DNA of 57,824 nucleotides from an uncultured Bacteroidales bacterium. GTDB lineage: Bacteria > Bacteroidota > Bacteroidia > Bacteroidales > F082. The stretch is from assembly GCA_947305795.1 (NCBI GenBank), contig CAMZEK010000010.1, positions 1-57,824 of the forward strand, written 5' to 3'. Below, piece after piece: positions 57,643 to 57,824 of the stretch (within the stretch, counting starts at the first letter, position 1; every line of letters starts with the position of its first letter). Both the position numbers and the translations under genes were made by a program. The notes under the pieces are model-generated. The model was given only the letters and a program-made list of their open reading frames with translations. It was not told the origin of the DNA and made no database searches.

Positions 57643-57824
57643 TTATTTTTTCTCAATGCTCTCGCATCGAAAACTGATGCAAAGATAAGCATTATTTTCA
57701 TTCACGGCACACTTTTGGACATTTTTTTTGGAAAATTTCCAATTTTTTATCCCATCAGGGTACAAATCACCCTTTCCCGTCCACGTTGGAGCCGTGATCA
57801 CGCGCCAGCAATCACTGCTTGGCG
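57643..57824 (-). CDS. Possible 3' end of a gene running off the right edge
   Basis: A minus-strand frame is open for 59 codons to a TAA at 57643-57645, followed by the terminator 31 bp on. Its composition is partly AT-rich, and it overlaps a TATCTTTG promoter-like box (57680-57687). I therefore cannot tell a real gene end from the leader of a small RNA. No family is recognised. Confidence 0.3.
   Translation of the reverse strand, partial: PSSDCWRVITAPTWTGKGDLYPDGIKNWKFSKKNVQKCAVNENNAYLCISFRCESIEKK

Overview
The window is a chromosomal segment of a Bacteroidales-type bacterium (phylum Bacteroidota), probably anaerobic, proteolytic and fermentative. The evidence is consistent across it: promoters of the Bacteroidota form (-7 box TAnnTTTG) sit in front of most transcription units; two S46 dipeptidyl-peptidases are present; three secreted proteins end in type IX secretion (T9SS) sorting domains; a methylmalonyl-CoA epimerase / carboxyltransferase / OadG-like gamma cluster serves propionate metabolism; and the ftsX-DUF3098-uppP-truB-queA order is typical of the phylum. 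I cannot name a genus.

Layout. 1-2.5 kb (minus): methylmalonyl-CoA module, running off the left edge. 2.7-3.2 kb: a small outer-membrane barrel. 3.4-6.8 kb (minus): gatD-gatE, the archaeal-type Glu-tRNA(Gln) amidotransferase, which is unexpected in this phylum. 6.9-7.8 kb: an orphan membrane-anchored protein bracketed by a 43-bp direct repeat. 7.9-12.7 kb: translation genes (RlmL-type methyltransferase, pth, L25, prs, tRNA-Leu, rlmN). 12.8-17 kb: S46 peptidase and a secreted CotH-like protein. 17-21.6 kb (minus): an AlgJ-like / MBOAT / AlgJ-like polysaccharide O-acetylation operon. 21.7-26.5 kb: U32 (RlhA-like) protein, AAA ATPase and an ABC exporter. 26.5-28.7 kb (minus): acyl-CoA carboxylase beta subunit and a small barrel. 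28.8-34.4 kb: ftsX, DUF3098, uppP, truB, queA, glyS. 34.5-40.4 kb: two T9SS cargo proteins sharing a C-terminal module, followed by a TPR/HTH regulator lipoprotein. 40.6-46.6 kb (minus): a giant alpha-2-macroglobulin-like protein. 46.6-52.4 kb: short polyprenyl synthetase, MazG, OstA-like protein, gpmA, Omp85-type barrel, mntP. 52.5-57.5 kb: tRNA-Pro, a GreA/B-Nudix fusion, the second S46 peptidase with a small membrane protein, and a secreted transglutaminase-like protein.

The genes fit an envelope-centred, amino-acid-using lifestyle: extracellular proteins and periplasmic dipeptidyl-peptidases supply dipeptides, propionyl/methylmalonyl-CoA reactions deal with the carbon skeletons, and many genes serve envelope building (uppP, OstA, Omp85, MBOAT).

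The most unusual signals are (i) the archaeal-type GatDE pair, (ii) a transcription-factor/degenerate-Nudix fusion at 52.7-53.7 kb, and (iii) a dense population of small palindromic repeats, several of which lie in frame inside protein-coding genes (U32 protein, two T9SS proteins, polyprenyl synthetase). A separate three-copy TTAGC-rich hairpin family and two shared upstream repeats (one at gatE and its neighbour, one at gatE and glyS) add to the repeat landscape. All calls come from reading the sequence by eye; no database search was possible.
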